From positions 18,624,161 to 18,688,160 of the forward strand of contig OV121098.1 in assembly GCA_921293015.1 (NCBI GenBank): 64,000 nucleotides of DNA, in the 5' to 3' direction. Position 1 is the first letter of the stretch, and every line of letters starts with the position of its first letter. A program made the translations under genes and the position numbers. Source of the stretch: Phorcus lineatus. Its lineage: Eukaryota > Mollusca > Gastropoda > Trochida > Trochidae. Under the pieces are notes generated by a model that worked only from the letters and a program-made list of their open reading frames with translations, was not told the origin of the DNA and searched no databases. Below are positions 48,372 to 61,430 of this stretch, piece after piece.

Positions 48372-51300
48372 TAGCAGAAAAAAAACAAAGGTATTTGTCA
48401 ATGTCTTGGAGGGAGAAGGGGTGTTACTGGAGACAAATTAGGAGGCAGGGGGAGGGTTGGGTGAGAGAGGCTAAAGGGGGAGGAGAGATGTTTTGCATGA
48501 TGAGCAAGAGTTGAGGAATGAGGCTGAATCTGCAACACATTACAGGGAACTGGGGGCCGTGTTACAGAAATCAGTATCAGTATTGATAGAGTATCATTTC
48601 CATGTGACACTGACTCAGCTGTCTTGAAGCAATCTTCTTTGAGTAGGTTATCTCCCTCCATTGTTCTGAAAAGAATATGTAATTGGTCACTTTGTAGGCC
48701 ACATGCAGTGCTAATTATGATGATCTGGTCTTCTTTTGGCATTTTTCGTTTTCGCTGTCATAACAAAATAACGAGGTTAAAAGGTGTATATAGGATGATG
48801 GTCTGAACAATGAATGAGCTGTTATTGTTGTTCATTGTAGGTTTGGATAACTCTCTAAATGTACTTCAACTTTTAGAATCCTTGTTTCCTGGATTTTTAC
48901 CTGCCAATGAACTCACAGAAGAAACCCATGTTTCTTAAGTTTCTTCATCCTTTTATCTCAAGGTTTGGGAATAGTCAATTCAGGACAAACTTAGACAATG
49001 CTAAATATTTTCCACTGCTGAAAATAACTGTTATCAGTATACAATTAATTTATCATTTAATCATTCTCTTTAAACCCAACAGACCAGACAGTTATATATT
49101 ACTTTGCCTTTATCTGGTATCTAATTAAAATCATACTTCACCTGTTCTGTTTTTATAAAGCCAGCAAGATATTCAAAGAGTTTAAGGACTTTAAATCAAT
49201 GAAGAAGGCTCATTTTCTAACATTCTCTAAAACTTATCTTTGCCTTCAACTGTTTTCTCTTCCAACAGATGTACATATAACAGACAAGTTCATAAACAAA
49301 ATTCACAGGGATCTGAATAAACATCTCATCATTGAGCAATTTTCAAGTCTGCCCAGATGCTTAAAATGTTTTTAATGTAATTACAACGAAATTAAGAATT
49401 CTCCTCCCTGCTTCAATAGCTGTAAGTGTCAGATGCCAATTCATATTTTTCATAATATTTTTGAAGATTCAGAATTAGGTGAAAGAGTTTCATCTTTTGC
49501 TTGGAAGTCTCCTGAACTGCACATAGATTGTGCATGCACTATCTTGGCTGATCTACAGCTGTGCATTGACAGTGGGATAGCAATGGGGATCAGTCTGACC
49601 TGGAGTCTATGAGTAATCCAGTTCTAGGCCCGGCCTTATCTGTATCATCCTGAAGTGGGGGGATCGGGTCAACCCAGAGGGCCTCGCTGTAGAACAATGG
49701 AAGATATACTCATCCAGATGGAGTTGATACATGGCAAAACATTGAAGGAGGGCAGGACAAGATACGTGGTGTATTTGAAATGCAATATAAACAAACTTAG
49801 GGGTTTCAGAATGAGGTTTGAATGAGATAATGAGAAAAACAAAGGACAGAGAAGCATTCATGGTTGTATCCCAAGTTGTGAATATAACCATCTTGATGTA
49901 ACACATTAGATAGATTTGTATAAGCTGCCAGATAAGATTAGATAAGACCTTGTATTAATAGAGAAGAATCTTGTTACACCTTACATGGACTTGATTAACA
50001 AAAAGTAAGAAAGAAAAGCAAATATGTTCTAACAAATCTTTTTGGACTAAAAATATATATCTCTCATAAGATAATTAACTTCATGTTAACTTGCGGAAGA
50101 AACTGCTTGAATCTGTTGCTTTCACCTTAAATGGGGCCACTTATTTCAAGCTTGTCAGAACTGTAAACTATACATTCCTGTTTAGATTGAGCTCTGTTGA
50201 AAAATGAGAGGTTATTTTTCAAATCTGGCATTCTGGCTGACCCAAACATTATTGTTTGAAAGACTGTTCATTACTGGAGGGAGATGTAGCAAGATCAATT
50301 ATCAGATGATTCATGTATGTATGAGTGATTTAACACCAGAAACAACACCATCAGTAATAACACTAATCCTGCAGGACTTGGTGCAGTGTTAATTGGCGTG
50401 ATTCCTGGTAGAAGAGATAAGCCTCTGGCTGCTGGCAGCCCAGTTAGCAGTATGGGGATTACTGTTATGGTTGCACTCATAGGGTCAAACTGTTTGGTAC
50501 TGCAGATGGAATTGTCCAGACCAATCATAGCTCTTAACGGTTGTGGCTAAATTTGGATTAGAGTGAGAGATGATATTGAAACTCTGTGCATGACTAAGTT
50601 TTAAACAAAGGGTTTGTTGCTTGTATTCATCGTTGATGTTGAGAACATTTGTTTACATGTTACTTGTGGTGTCAGAAGGATCATATATTAATGATCTCAA
50701 GATGTTGTGTACATCAACCATTTACTTGACATTTAAATTATCCACAATTTTACAATTTCATCATCTCTTTCAAAAAGTTGTTATACTTTAAGTTATCTTG
50801 GTTACAGTAAGGTTTGCTACTTTCAGTTAAACCCTTACTCCACCTGCCAAAAGAGACAATGGATTTTTTTCCAAAAGAATATTTTTCTTATTCTCTTAAA
50901 CCTCATATGATCTTTTAAGAAAGTTGGAGAAGAAGAACAAAGAGAGCAATGATCAGTAGGGGCTAAAGTTGCACCAAGTCTGTACCGATACATGACTGCG
51001 GCAGATCTGTTTACATCTACTCTTGCTGTGTTTAGCATTCAGGGGAGATAATTACATCAGCAGACTGATATGTATAATGGCAAGTGCCTCTCTTCTGTTT
51101 ATTGTAGATATTCAATTTCAGAGCTTTAAATCTTCAGGGTCCAGAGTATTATCCAGTTATCTGTTCTCTGATAGTCATTGTTTATGTTCTATAATAGGTT
51201 AGTAGTACTGTCCGATCTAAAAAACACACAAGAGATAGAGTGACTATGTATGGACTGTTTGGACAGAAGTGTCCTGTTATATCAGGAGATAGATACTGAC

Positions 51301-51569
51301 AGTGTTTGGTTGCTTCTTCTTATTAGCTAGAGCTTTGTTATCTTTGACAACAGATCTAGCTTTATATGTCACTCTGGTTATAATCAACGAGCTAACTCAA
51401 GTTTTGCTACCTCTGTTTCAATATGGCTACATTACCTCCAAATTACAAATTGTTTCAACTCTGCTTTTTTCTCTTTCATTATAAGTAAAACTGGAGTTGC
51501 TAATGTCAGTCATTTCATGATACAGAGCATATGATTTATTGTCATTGAATACAAATTTGTATGTAAATT
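48372..51569. other. Non-coding stretch, nothing recognised
   Basis: Includes a G/A-rich patch at 48405-48490. Open frames up to 114 codons (minus, 48398-48742) owe their length to this bias. No gene supported. Confidence 0.55.
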
Positions 51570-52140
51570 ACTTGTTGTGGATTGCTATAACATGCTTTGG
51601 TTTGCTCTTCATCTCTATGAGTTGTGCTTTTCAATAGGGACTGCCCTTGGTTTCAATGGATTGCTTTGACTCTCTGTGCATTTCCATTACTTTCTGAAGA
51701 TAACCCTTTCTGACTCTGGGTTGCCCTTACTCTCAAAGAATTACTATCACATTTCTTTGGATTACCCTTACTCTCTGTGGATTACAGTTACAGTTTGTGA
51801 ATTACAGTTACTCCCTGGGGATTACCCTTATTGTCTGTGGATTACAGTTACTCTCTAAGAATTACCCTTATTCTCTGTAGATTACAGTTATTCTCTTTGG
51901 ATTACCCTTATTGTCTGTGGATTACAGTTAATCTCTTGGGATTACACTTATTGTCTGTGGATTACAGTTACTCTCTGGTGATCACAGTTTCTCTCTGCAG
52001 AATATGAGAGACAGTCGAGGGCATCATCTGTGGATTATGGCTACTCTCTCTGGATTGCCCTTTTTCAATGTGAATTAATTGCCCTGAGTCTCTGTGGGTT
52101 GCTATTACTCACTATGGATTGACTTCTCTCAATGCGGCTT
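51570..52140. repeat. Degenerate 20-bp (40-bp dimer) minisatellite
   Basis: The core (about 51700-52000) alternates units of the type GGATTACCCTTATTGTCTGT and GGATTACAGTTACTCTCTGG, so the true period is 40 bp. Towards both ends the units decay into GGATTGCTTTGACTCTCTG-like forms, and the limits are gradual. High divergence suggests age. Confidence 0.85.
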
Positions 52141-53174
52141 GTCTCAACTACCTGTCTTGGTGCTGTAGGTGAACACAACTGTAATAGAAGGCAGGATACA
52201 CCAGGGAGTCAGAGATAATTCCTCAGTAGACTCTTGCTCTATAGTCAACTTTATACTTGCCCAGATTACAACACAACATAAAACTATCACTGACTCATCT
52301 ATTTCTGGTTGAAAACAAGAACGTTTCAAACAGTCCCAGTTGGGGGTATCATATCTATACCATGTGATAAGATTGGTAATTTCTCTGTCATGAAACAGGT
52401 TTATGTTCTCTGTGAGTTGCTGGAGTGTAATCGATGCTGGGTGCTGTTTCAGGAGATGCAGATGATTTATTAATATGCAGATAGACATGTTTGAGATTGG
52501 CATCAGTTTGTTCTTTGTCTAATGCAGGGCTGTATCAATATACATGAGTTGTTTAAATGAGATGAGAGTTTTGCAGTTACTTTTCATTCATACTGATTGA
52601 TCCAAATGGATGTAATTTTATCTTTGTTGACATTTGCCATCAAGAAGGATCGACCCTTTTACTTGAAAATTTAGACCATCATTGCAAATTTGAACAAACA
52701 TTTCTTTGTTTTATTCAGATGCATGTAATCATGAAATTAATGAGTTTGTAGGCTAGCTTAAAACGATTTCAAGGATCAGTGTTTCCTCAATGCTGCAAAA
52801 CTAATCTGAAATACAGGTTTACATTATGTAAAGTCTGATGACTACAATAAGAGGCCTCAAGTGTAGGTTTATATTTCGTGGCCATTGTAGCATTCATTGT
52901 GACTTTTCCAAAACTTGGTTAATGACATTTCACATTTTAAGATACATTTCCTTGAATAAGACACACAACGTTGATAGTGATGGGGAAAAGTGGGGGGAGT
53001 TTGACTCAAAATGGCCATTGCATAAAAATACACTATATGTTTGTCATTATATATAATTTGACTTTCACTTGTGTCAAAACCTTAAATATGACGATGGTCA
53101 TTCAAAATCTCACACAATATATTTTACTCCCAAACAGCCTAATATCTGACATTTATTATACTATTCAGTGAAAA
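52141..53174. other. Non-coding stretch, nothing recognised
   Basis: Unique AT-rich sequence with a 119-codon minus-strand open frame (52144-52503) that I do not recognise and regard as chance. Confidence 0.5.
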
Positions 53175-53467
53175 TTAAACCACTCCCTGTATGTATGTGT
53201 CAAAGTCACATGTACATTAGGTCAATACTAGGTTTATGACCTTCAAAACACTTAAAAGATAATATTATCTCTTGCATTGTTAAGATAATTTTCCAAAAAT
53301 ATGGTTGACTACTTCATAAGCGTCATTGTCCAGTTTTCAATAAATAAACACTTTTACTTATATGTTTGAGCAACAGTCAGCCCTTCTGAAGAAAACTACA
53401 CCATTTACTTTGATAAAATTTGGCATATGTGCATGACTCATAAACAACTTTTATAGTGTCCCTTTAA
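53175..53467. mobile_element. MITE-like element, diverged relative of 60640-61120
   Basis: The right half matches the 60.6-kb element block by block: TTGTCCAGTTTTCAATAA, then TTTGATAAAATTTGGCATAT and GTGCATGACTCATAAACAAC, ending AGTGTCCCTTTAA. The left end TTAAACCACTCC and the right end, inverted as TTAAAGGGACACT, agree only partly. It has no coding capacity. The length of 293 bp suggests an internally shortened copy. Confidence 0.6.
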
Positions 53468-56401
53468 TGAAGAGCTAAGTACTCCTACCAGCTAAGAAGT
53501 TTTCCATCTCTTTTAGTTAAGTTTATGAAGTGGCCGATGGTGTTTCCAGCAGAGAGGATTAAGACAAACCAATACATATCAGATGCCTGGGACAGTTCAG
53601 GAAAATCATCACCATCTCTTTTTCTAGGATATGTTCCATACAACAGATTGTAAAGTCCGCATGAAACTGACATGAATGCATGTTTGCAGATCTACCTAAT
53701 TTTTTTTTGTAAATATCCAGATGGAGTAGGGAAACTTGCAGGTTTAAAAAATCTGAAAATTCAGCCAATGCCTCTATATTTGTTCAAGGAATGATGACAA
53801 ATAAAACATGCCATAGAGTTCTCCATTTCTCAACAATCTGGAGAGTGACTGCAGATAATAGGAGAGGGGGGAACATTCTGATACTGATACTGGCTATCCT
53901 GCCCCTCCCGCCTTCCCCTTCTACTAGGACTGATACAACCAGACACTGGTATTGCCACTCCCCCTGACCCCAGGTCAGCACTGATCAGATGCAGATGGTC
54001 TCACATTCCACACTGGACACTTGCTGGACACTTACAAGTGAAGACAACTCTCAGGTTCTTGTTCTCTGATGGGATCAGGTATGGGAGGTCCAGGAATAGA
54101 GAGAATATATGTTAAACACAATTCTACTTCTGCATCAAAATATGTAATCTTTGACCCTATTAGTATTCTCTATAACATAGTAATCTGAAAATTTACGGGC
54201 CAAGTAAATTAAATCAGGAATAGTGTTTCCTTATTCAAACCGAAAAAGACTTTACCTCAGCATTGGTGTCGGATAAAGGTAAAAATAATATAAGATGTCA
54301 TTATTTTGTCTATTTCAAAGGAACACCTTTGATTGTCACTCTAAAAGCTGGGATGGTGAAGAATAAAGACTCGTCTTCAAATGTCATCACTTGCAAGACA
54401 AAAACAATAAAATCTATTCATATTATATCTATGAAATCTCTTTTCTCCTTCATTTCAAATTTCATAAACTTTTTCAATTGCCTGTAATTGTGAAGGACCT
54501 TGACCCTAAAGATCACAAGGTGACTGTCCAGTAATAGTAGATAATGATACAGACCACAGGTCTCCATCCCTCCCTCCTTCCAGTTAGTGGACTAACATAG
54601 TCCAGCTGTGGTCAGTATGGCCGGAATGTGGCAGGTCAGTTCTTGAGACTCCTTGGCACTCCTATCAAGAACTGACCACTACTTGTGTCCAGCCATGAGA
54701 CAGCAGGGGTGTGGCCTTGTTACAGGTCACGGGATGTCAAGTGTAGATAGTCACATCAAAGTTTCTTCAGTGTTAGTTTCCACCCTCAACAAGAGTTGAT
54801 AAACATATTTCATGATAACTAATGTATAGAGACATTGCTTGTCATAGTGTATATCTATAAATGAAGAGTCTGTTAGGTTGTCATGCCTGTATGATTCCCA
54901 TGTCATTGTACATTTATCATTGTGAGGTTCCTCCAGTCTTGTCCACTTGTCCATCTGCAATATGCCACTGAGAGGAAGCGGCCATATCTCCTCCTCTTGG
55001 CATCAGATTCCTCGGAATGAGAGACTAATGGGGTCCACCCTATTGTCCTGTCTACAGCTATATCTATCTAGGATGTCTATTAGCACTACTTGTATATCTA
55101 TCCATCCATCGAGTCAAATACAGTTGTGCAGTCCTGGTGCATTTTCATTTGACTTGACACATGGATGAATAGCAAGATGTACAAGACTCAGGGGATGGAT
55201 CATAGGTTGTCCACAAATCTTCCGACAGAAGCAGTATCATTTGAACCGATATATCATAACGTACACAAAAACTATTAGATGTAAGCCAATATTAAGACTT
55301 GAAGTTATGTTATTTTTATTTTCATTCTTGTAGTTATGATATTCCTGTGGTAGAGCCAAACATCCTCCCTCAGTTCACATCAATCTAGAAAATAAGAATA
55401 TTTCTGTTGACAAACCTTCAGAAATGTGGACTTACAGATAATTAACATTTGCAATAACTGCTTTACTTACTTTTTCAAAATATGTGAAACAATGTCAAGG
55501 CTGACAAAAGTTTTACTAAAAATTAAGTAACTTCTTCAAACATTATATCCAATGTCTTTTTTGGGAAAAAAACTACATGTGTCTTCCTAAAACGTGACCT
55601 TTTTTTATGGCTAATGTTTTTTTAATTGAGATACAAATATATGACAGCTTGAAACTGATAGGTAAGATTATAGTGCTTTGAATGACATGTTTTTCAAGTA
55701 AGTATTTTGTTTGTTTTTCTATACATGGCTCATTTTTTACTTTTTTACTTTTCTATTGTAGCCAGGTCTGCATGTGTACATTTGTACTACCTAGTTCCTC
55801 TCAGATATACATGGAAGTTGTGGCCAAATTTAATGAATTACCCATTCTCTTGCTGCCAGTCTGAGTTGGTCCACTTAAGCACTGCTAATAACTAGTTGTT
55901 AGATCAATAGACAAGAGATAGGTCTACACACCTATAGATCTAATGTGTTGTACCTGTCTCTGTAAACAGCTCCTGTCTCCTGGTGTGAGTGTAAACTCTG
56001 CTGTAGTCTGGAGGAACTACTAACTGGATTACAGTGTCTTCAAAGTCAGTGCATCTCTGGTACGAAGACTATATCAGTTTCAGTCAGTGCCACACTATAG
56101 GGACAACTAACCTTCAAAATTTGATATTTTGTGAATCATTTCATGGGCTATTTACTTGCTATTTTATGATATTATACCTTCCTTACCCAAAATACCTTCC
56201 TTTATGAGTAATAATGTGTGACAAAATCTCATCTATAAGTTACATTGTTGCACAAAGGTTATTGAATGTAATATATTGGGTATCATATCCTTGAGGGTCA
56301 GCCTAATGAATGTTATTATCTTTAACCCTTACAGGTTACAGAATATTCAAGTTATAAATGGTTATATCTGTAACCAGTAACTAACTAGGTGATCCCCATC
56401 A
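53468..56401. other. Non-coding stretch, nothing recognised
   Basis: Mixed composition, slightly GC-richer at 53870-54080 and 54540-54720. Short open frames only, none recognised. Confidence 0.5.
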
Positions 56402-56868
56402 CCATCACACAACCCACAAATACCTGATCTCTCCGTCCCACCCTCTGCTAGCCATCACCTCTCTGACACAACCCACCCATACGTGATCTCTCAGTCCCAC
56501 CCTCTGCTAGCCATCACCTCTCTGACACAACCCACCCATACCTGATCTCTCCGTCCCACCCTCTGCTAGCCATCACCTCTCTGACACAACCCACCCATAC
56601 CTGATCTCTCCATCCCACCCTCTGCTAGCCATCACCTCTCTGACACAACCCACCATACGTGATCTCTCAGTCCCACCCTCTGCTAGCCATCACCTCTCTG
56701 ACACAACCCACCAATACGTGATCTCTCCATCCCACCCTCTGCTAGCCATCACCTCTCTGACACAACCCACCCATACATGATCTCTCCATCCCACCCTCTG
56801 CTAGCCATCACCTCTCTGACACAACCCACCAATACATGATTTCTCAGTCCCACCCTCTGCTAGCCATC
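56402..56868. repeat. 59-bp minisatellite, about 8 copies
   Basis: Units start ACACAACCCACCCATACCTG, continue ATCTCTCCGTCCCACCCTCT and end GCTAGCCATCACCTCTCTG. Copies differ at CCTG, CGTG or CATG and at CCGT, CAGT or CCAT, and one unit lacks a C. The pyrimidine-rich strand is plus. The edges are sharp. Confidence 0.95.
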
Positions 56869-59800
56869 GTCACTAGAGGATCACCAGATGAAATTAATTG
56901 TCAGCTGCCGCCCTATCACAGAGATATGCTTGTCAGATAAGGTGCAGATTCTGTTGTTATCTGTTGTGGGTTCACATAGACATAGACAACGAGGCCTTGA
57001 CAAATGTCTTTGTTGCTTGTTAGCTGTTGGTAGGGGCAGACTCAGATCTGGGTTCATATCCTGGGCAAGATCATGCTCACCACACAAGCTCATGTTTCAC
57101 TCACACGCACACGCCTCCTCCAGAAATAAACTTTTGATATCATGTTGGTTTCACAGATTTTTTTATTTTCCTGAATATAATTTGTAAATCCAACACAATG
57201 TATAAAATCTAGGAAAGTTTTGCCTTTATTCATATTCATGTTTACATATATTTAGTAACAAAGTATGATATTTATGATCATGGCATTATGATGATAATGT
57301 ACGAGGAATGAAGAATATAAGAATGTTGAATTATGAGACTATTTAGGTGTTTAGGGTATTAAATTCATAGATCAGCTAAGTCGTTTAATTCATACTTTAT
57401 CAAAAGTCATTTTATACATTAACAAATTCTGCCTTTTCTTATGACAATAATTATGTGTGACATATTTTTTTTATTGCTATAAACAACTCTGTACTACTCT
57501 GTCTATTATGGTGTCAAGGGATCCTTCCCTGTGTTTTACTTCAATTCAACTGTGGCAGGAGGTTGAGGGGAACTGTTTGCGTCATGGGGCGATGTTTATG
57601 TACTGCACTTGCTGATATGCGTTGATGCAACCCGAGCTGCCATGTTGTTGTGTCTAGATAGTGCACCTTGTACCTCGGCAGACTCCATCATCATGGGTCA
57701 CACCAGGCCCAACCATCATGAAGCGACTCAGATAAATTATTGTGACTCAAGTTTATTTATGCCTAGCCTATAAGTGTTATTGTAGCTCAAATTTGAAACA
57801 CAAATACATGGTATAAGAAATGATGAAATGAGATGAACACAAGCACAGTAAATTTATGAGTGGTCATCAGTTTCCTCATGGTGAAAATAATGTGATGGCT
57901 AAAATGTTTCTGGTGTCTGGTGAAGGTCAGGTTTCTGTCTGTTTGCGTGTCTCTTTGTCTCTCTTTCTTAAATATTCACATGATCCTGTAGCTCTTGAAC
58001 AGATGCCACTCCATAAATGTTTTAAGACAAGGCTGAAAACAGGCCAGTGAAAGAGCAAAATGTAAGCAGAATTACAAAACACCGGAACCTGTGAGTTCCC
58101 TGAAGCGCATCCCTCATCGTTCAAAAGATGTCCTTAGCAAGGAGTCTCAATTCTTACTTCACGTTGACACTTTAATGTCTTAGTGCTGGACCCCTCCACC
58201 AGGGAATACTTGGGCAATGGCCTCTGACAAAAGTTTGAATTGTTAAAGTTGCCTGAGATATATATATATATAAATAAGTAAATGGATGTCAGCCTCGTTG
58301 GTTTGAATCTGTTAGTAGTCTGTAAGGAGGCATATCCTGCACCATTTGGAGAGAACAGGACTTGTACACAATTTCAATATGCCTTGACCATTGAAAACAT
58401 AGTAAAACAGATGTTTGAATAGAAAAGTACAGGAATAAATGAAAGGGGCTTAATTCAATTGAGGCATGTATAGAAATAATGTTAGAGAAAATGAAGATAT
58501 ATAAAGATAGAGATGTATAAAGGCATATAACAAACTGTATAAGGGATATGTTACAGAAATGATATCCCCTTGACAGTATCATAAGTAGTGCACCTATTAT
58601 GGTATAGAGATTAGGGCATACATAAAAAACAACAGGTGGTATGTAACATGTAACAGGATATTTGGGCAACTTTTACTTGAGAAATTAGGTTATTTCAAAG
58701 AAAATTATTATGACAATTAAGAGAGAATTTGGGTGACTTTAAGTATGGATATTTGGTTATGTTACAAAGAGAACAGAGGCATGTTTTATGTTTTGCTGAC
58801 CTGTTAGAGTTTTCAAACAAATGTTACACAGTAGATACGTGGTACACTACACAAAACCAAGCTGCAGTGCCCCGAGACCAGCAGAATCTTGATGCCTCTT
58901 CAAACCTCCATCTTGTCTGCTCTCTATCTGACCCAAGGCGTCCCCGCTCGAAGGTGCTCAACTTTTTCAACAATTGTGCCTTTTGTTCTGGAATCCTAGT
59001 CTGGAAAAGGAAACCGTTTTCCTAACGACTATCACCTTTTGGTTACAGAGCTAGGGTAAAGGTGAACTCCAAATTATGTTACTAAAAGGCCAAAAGTGAT
59101 GCCATGTGATGCTCCACATGTGTGAGATAGCATTAGTTGTCATGCAAACATTATGGTTGGATAAGGCGGATTCAGGTTCAGCCTCAATATGTGTAACGCA
59201 AGGAAATAGGTGGATAAAGAAATATCACAGGAGATGTAATAAAATAAATATAACCCTAGGGCACAGCTGTGTTGTTCTTGGCTCGTCCCTCCGATTGTGC
59301 TTGTAGCTAGGTATACTACTTGCTGCACAACCTATCTATATCATACTTGTGTAGTGACTACAAACACTCTGCCGGTCCTGTTCACAACATGGTACTGGCA
59401 GAAAACATGATCTGATTTAATGTGTTTCATCATCATTGGCACACTTACTTCTTTATCTATCTTTAAATATAAGGGTTTTAAACTGTGTAAGAAAAACAGG
59501 TGTATTTCAATAACCATGGTTAAATTGATTTACCTTTTTTTTGCAGGTGACAGATAGAATACCCCTTGATTACCTGTATGTGTAAGGGGTGAGTAGACTC
59601 GATCCCCTTTTCATATTAGTTTTATTTTTCTATTGAATTTGAATAGTCATCCCTTCTGTGTTTTTGATGAAAAGACTGTCAGAAACTTCAAGTTTCATAT
59701 CTTTATTTAACAGTTTCTGTCTATAAGACAACTTTAATTTGTCATTGTTTGTCTCAGTTTCTTAAATTCAGTTCCATCAGTTACAGTTGCAAGTAAGAGA

Positions 59801-60639
59801 GCTTGATTAAGATTGCAAATGGTGTTATTTTAGCCTCTAATTGATCATCAAGTTCACTCACTCCCTGCTCTCTCCCTTTATCACCATTCTTATAAGTGAA
59901 AGATAACCTGAACAGCAGTGATTCTACTTGTCATTTACTTAGATACAGGGGATCATGATTCTGAGGAATTTCTTAATATAAGTCAGTATTTTCATAGAAA
60001 ATTTGCAAAACTCAAGAGATTGAATTTGAAGTAAAACAACATTACTGATGTTTCTGTCTAGATTTGTGCAAAGTTCAGACTAGACTACTTGTTGACATTA
60101 AAAATGGTTGAGTCTATAGACAACTAATTAATCCATTTTACAATCTGGTAAGAGAGGAAGTTTTATCGAAGGTAAATTTCTTTCTGTTTTGTGCTTTGAT
60201 GTTTCATTGTATACTTATTGTTACGCTTCTATATTCATAAGAATTCTTTGTCCTATTTTAATAACTCATTGATGAAAGACTTCTAAATCTTTTCGAAGAT
60301 ATATGCAGATGAGGTATCAATCACAAAATGCTCAACTCCTTATCTGATTAGTATTTGCTTAGAGTCAAAATGTCAAAACTTGTCAGTGAACTCAAATGTT
60401 TGTGTTTCTGTACAATAATCTCATATAAAGAGGAATGAATGAAATTGACATCAACGGAGACTATCAACACTTATTGTTCCCAATCAATAACAATTGTGAA
60501 ATACTACAATTACTAGCATGAATAATAGATAGGAGATTTACATTGGTAACTTAAAGTGAAGTGAAGTAAAGGGGAATAAATTTCCAACTAAACACTTAGT
60601 AGAAGAAATATTATCCCTGTGTCCATTATCATTACTATG
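56869..60639. other. Non-coding stretch, nothing recognised
   Basis: 3.8 kb of AT-rich unique sequence with a short (AT)n at 58258-58273. Open frames of up to 126 codons (minus, 58289-58669) and 98 codons (plus, 58729-59025) resemble no family I know. Confidence 0.55.
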
Positions 60640-61120
60640 TTAAAGAGCCACTCAATGATTTTCATAAGATATTATTTCCCTTTCATACGAACCTAAATGT
60701 CTTATGTGGTGATATAAAATCAAAACATTTTAACTTTTCATGTCCAAAACACATATTTATCACAAATACTGGTTTTCCATGAAAATCTAAAAACAGCCTT
60801 ATGAATGCACAGAGGTGTAGATATCACGTCCAATATACATGGATCCCAGTTATATAACCTCATGGAAATTATCAACTCCTAACTGCCCTCCTGGCTGTTT
60901 TAGATTAGTCTCCAAAATTACGTTTGACTATTTGACATGCACGACTGTCCAGTTTTCGATCATAATTGCGACGTATTACCTTCATATTGTCACTGTAAAA
61001 AATCAATAAGCTTTAAAATGTGTTTCTTTTTTAACAGTCGATACTTTGCGATCAAATGACTTCATTGATAAAGTTTGGCATATATGCATGACTCCAGCAA
61101 CTCACGGAGTGGCTCTTTAA
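60640..61120. mobile_element. MITE with TTAA-type ends
   Basis: The left end TTAAAGAGCCACTC and the right end GAGTGGCTCTTTAA are exact 14-bp inverted repeats enclosing 481 bp with no coding capacity. TTAA at each edge could be a piggyBac-type target duplication around a 10-bp inverted repeat. Alternatively the TA within it could be a Tc1/mariner-type target. A diverged relative lies at 53175-53467, supporting a mobile family. It was probably moved in trans by a transposase not in this window. Confidence 0.75.
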
Positions 61121-61280
61121 TCATCTCCTACAGTTTCAAGCTCCAGACCTCAAGAATTCATTTTCTAAATTCTATGCATCACATTCCGTACCTTAAAAGT
61201 ATACTTTTTCTTTCTAATAATGTGTGTTTTCTCATTGTTATAATGTGTATGTTCTCATTTACTGCTGTTATCATGTAACT

Positions 61281-61430
61281 GGGGATGTATCTCACGTGCT
61301 CATCACCTGGAAGGTCAGGCTTTGATTCCTGGTCGTGCCATTCCAGAAGACGTTAAAAGTTGGGAGTTGTTGAGTCTTTGCTCTGTGCTCAGTTTTATGA
61401 GGATAGAACAACGCCAAGAGCACAAAATGA
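61281..61430 (+). mobile_element. Degraded tRNA-derived SINE fragment
   Basis: GGGGATGTATCTCACGTGCT at the start resembles the 5' arm and A box of a tRNA gene. GGCTTTGATTCCTGG about 35 bases later resembles a B box (GGTTCRANNCC) with changes. The spacing matches a tRNA head. It is followed by a body (CGTGCCATTCCAGAAGACG, then GTTAAAAGTTGGGAGTTG and CTCTGTGCTCAG) of the kind found in molluscan tRNA-headed SINEs as I recall them. The 3' tail is not evident, so the copy is truncated or decayed, and it is unlikely to be a working tRNA. Confidence 0.6.

Noticed and set aside
49928-50000. Second GATAAG-type LINE tail (AGATAAGATTAGATAAGACC)
   Set aside because: The tail-like words are too few, and no 3' UTR or coding end like that at 36.6 kb follows.
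51530-51570. LINE or SINE end suggested by TTTATTGTCATTG
   Set aside because: An isolated short match in AT-rich DNA without a microsatellite tail or flanking duplication.
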